Assembly: GCA_947500385.1 (NCBI GenBank)
Contig: CANMSA010000008.1
Coordinates: forward strand, 172,123 to 236,122
Origin: an uncultured Flavobacteriaceae bacterium
Lineage (GTDB): Bacteria > Bacteroidota > Bacteroidia > Flavobacteriales > Flavobacteriaceae
Reading direction: 5' to 3'
DNA length: 64,000 nucleotides
Shown: in pieces, positions 62,948 to 64,000 of the stretch
Layout of the letters: the number at the start of each line of letters is the position of its first letter
Numbering within the stretch: position 1 is the first letter of the stretch
The notes under the pieces: model-generated
What the model was told of the DNA's origin: nothing
The model's input: only the letters and a program-made list of their open reading frames with translations
Databases searched by the model: none
Position numbers and translations under genes: made by a program

Positions 62948-63523
62948 TTAGGAGCGGGAACGAATTCTGCTCAACGATTCCGGAGAGATTCCCAAATAGG
63001 AAGCCAAGACGTACTGCGGTACTCTACTGGCGATTTGAGGGTATTTGTCAACAAATTCCCAATAACGCTCTTCCGAGCTTTTACCAATATTGGAAACGGT
63101 TCTTTTATAGGAAAAGGACATGGACCTTTCTGTGTACAATCTAAAATATTGACACAAAGAATGTACTTTACCACAGAGTTCCTCCACATCATCGTATTTC
63201 ATTTGTAAGATGAGCGAGTCCTCAAGAGCTTCAGCATAGTATTCTGCAGGGGTTTGATGTATATAGCTAAAGAAGTCGGTAAAAAACCAATCTTCAATTG
63301 CGATGATGATCGTATGTTCTTTTCCCAAGGCGTCTACATAGAAAACGCGAACGGCACCTTCCACAATATAATTTCGATATTCGGATACAAAGCCCGGTTG
63401 CACCACGAATTGTCTTTTCTTTATTCTGGTGGGTTTTAATATAGCGGTAAACTGCGCTATTTCATCATCGGTGAGTTGCACATATTTGGCTACGTTCTCC
63501 AATATTCCCTTGTATATACTCAT
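62948..63523 (-). CDS. Crp/Fnr-family transcriptional regulator
   Basis: The 191-residue protein has a cyclic-nucleotide-binding-type N-terminal barrel (FVVQPGFVSEYRNYIVEGAV; YAEALEDSLILQMKYDDVEE) and a C-terminal winged helix (YPQIASRVPQYVLASYLGIS, then PESLSRIR). It lacks the FNR-type cysteine cluster, and the barrel does not show a clear cAMP phosphate-binding motif, as usual for this Bacteroidetes group. It may control the alcohol-dehydrogenase unit next to it. Confidence 0.9.
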   Translation of the reverse strand: MSIYKGILENVAKYVQLTDDEIAQFTAILKPTRIKKRQFVVQPGFVSEYRNYIVEGAVRVFYVDALGKEHTIIIAIEDWFFTDFFSYIHQTPAEYYAEALEDSLILQMKYDDVEELCGKVHSLCQYFRLYTERSMSFSYKRTVSNIGKSSEERYWEFVDKYPQIASRVPQYVLASYLGISPESLSRIRSRS

Positions 63524-63649
63524 CTATTTATGGTGTTGACGCGTATCAATAATACGTTTTTGTAGCATCAAATGTATGGATCGCTCCCTACTTTAACAAT
63601 TCTGACAAGTACAACCGCAATACTGGATGGCGAGTGAAGGGTAAATGGT

Positions 63650-64000
63650 AATCCGTATTGAGTACTAAGTAATGAGTACAAAGTCTTTGGTGGAAAATGG
63701 AGAAAATGGAGAAAAGAACAAAGACGTAAGACGAAGGACGAAAGGACTTAAGGGGTAATCAGCCAGCAATGTTCAGTGATCAGTAGTCAGTAAGCAGTAA
63801 TCGGTATTTAGTACTAAGTAGTGAGTACAAAGTTTTTATGGGGAAATAGAGAAAATGGAAAACAGCGAAAAGAACAAAGACGTAAGACGAAGGATGAAAG
63901 GACTTAAGGAGTAATCAGTCAGTAATGTTCAGTGATCAGTAGTCAGTAAGCAGTAATCGGTATTTAGTACTAAGTAGTGAGTACAAAGTTTTTATGGGGA
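63650..64000 (+). repeat. tandem ~150-bp repeat units continuing past the window edge
   Basis: Three copies of the unit beginning TACTAAGTAGTGAGTACAAA (with one variant) start near 63663, 63813 and 63968, about 150 bp apart; the last is cut by the window end. Their inner words (GAAAAGAACAAAGACGTAAG, ATGAAAGGACTTA) are those of 59.8-60.3 kb. No coding sequence is visible in 63524-64000. Confidence 0.9.

Overview
The window comes from a member of the Bacteroidota, most likely a marine Flavobacteriaceae (Maribacter/Zobellia/Arenibacter-like). The grounds are a secreted protein with a type IX secretion 'type B' C-terminal domain, many SusD-era-style lipoproteins with a Cys right after the signal peptide, Rhs and tail-fibre-like proteins with Bacteroidetes-type C-termini, a sulfatase, a small membrane protein resembling DUF6747, a DinB plus DnaE2-like polymerase pair, and coding without clear Shine-Dalgarno sites. 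The genus is inferred; no rRNA or tRNA gene was seen.

Layout. 0-5.4 kb: the 5' end of an H-NOX gene, a CheY-like regulator, a beta-propeller lipoprotein, and a LuxR-type response regulator with its TPR-type sensor kinase. 5.5-10.7 kb (minus) and 30.2-36.4 kb (plus): two halves of one type II secretion/type IV pilus-like machine. The first half has the F-type platform protein, three pseudopilin-like proteins, a C/P-like protein and two lipoproteins. The second has a major pseudopilin, prepilin peptidase, ATPase, secretin, and L- and M-like proteins. About 19 kb separate them: an ECF sigma/anti-sigma-like pair, a T9SS-secreted repeat protein, an outer-membrane barrel, and an Rhs polymorphic toxin operon with two fibre-like proteins, two Rhs/YD-repeat proteins and a candidate immunity gene. 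The same 25-bp palindrome lies 150-170 bp upstream of both secretion half-operons, in the same orientation to transcription, which suggests shared control.

36.6-43.3 kb holds the most novel-looking locus: a tandem array of four long paralogs plus a fragment of a fifth. Each is built from two diverged copies of one domain, followed by a low-complexity Ala/Glu/Ser/Lys linker and a short basic-aromatic tail. The second domain copy keeps a His-Gly and an (Ala)-Ser-Cys motif reminiscent of caspase-fold (C80/clan CD) cysteine peptidases; the first copy has Asp in place of Cys. The fourth gene is interrupted by one in-frame stop. A DUF6747-like gene precedes the array and a decayed piece of its 3' end follows it.

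43.6-48.9 kb: a Y-family polymerase and a DnaE2-like polymerase, separated by about 1 kb of short-period repeats that run up to the DnaE2 start. 49-63.5 kb is ordinary metabolism: trehalase, a carbohydrate-binding-like lipoprotein, glutaryl-CoA dehydrogenase-like and Rieske oxygenase genes, an amino-acid permease, tRNA1(Val) methyltransferase, a sulfatase, a ZIP transporter, a zinc alcohol dehydrogenase and a Crp/Fnr regulator. Related repeat arrays also fill 12.7-13.3, 59.8-60.4 and 63.65-64.0 kb.
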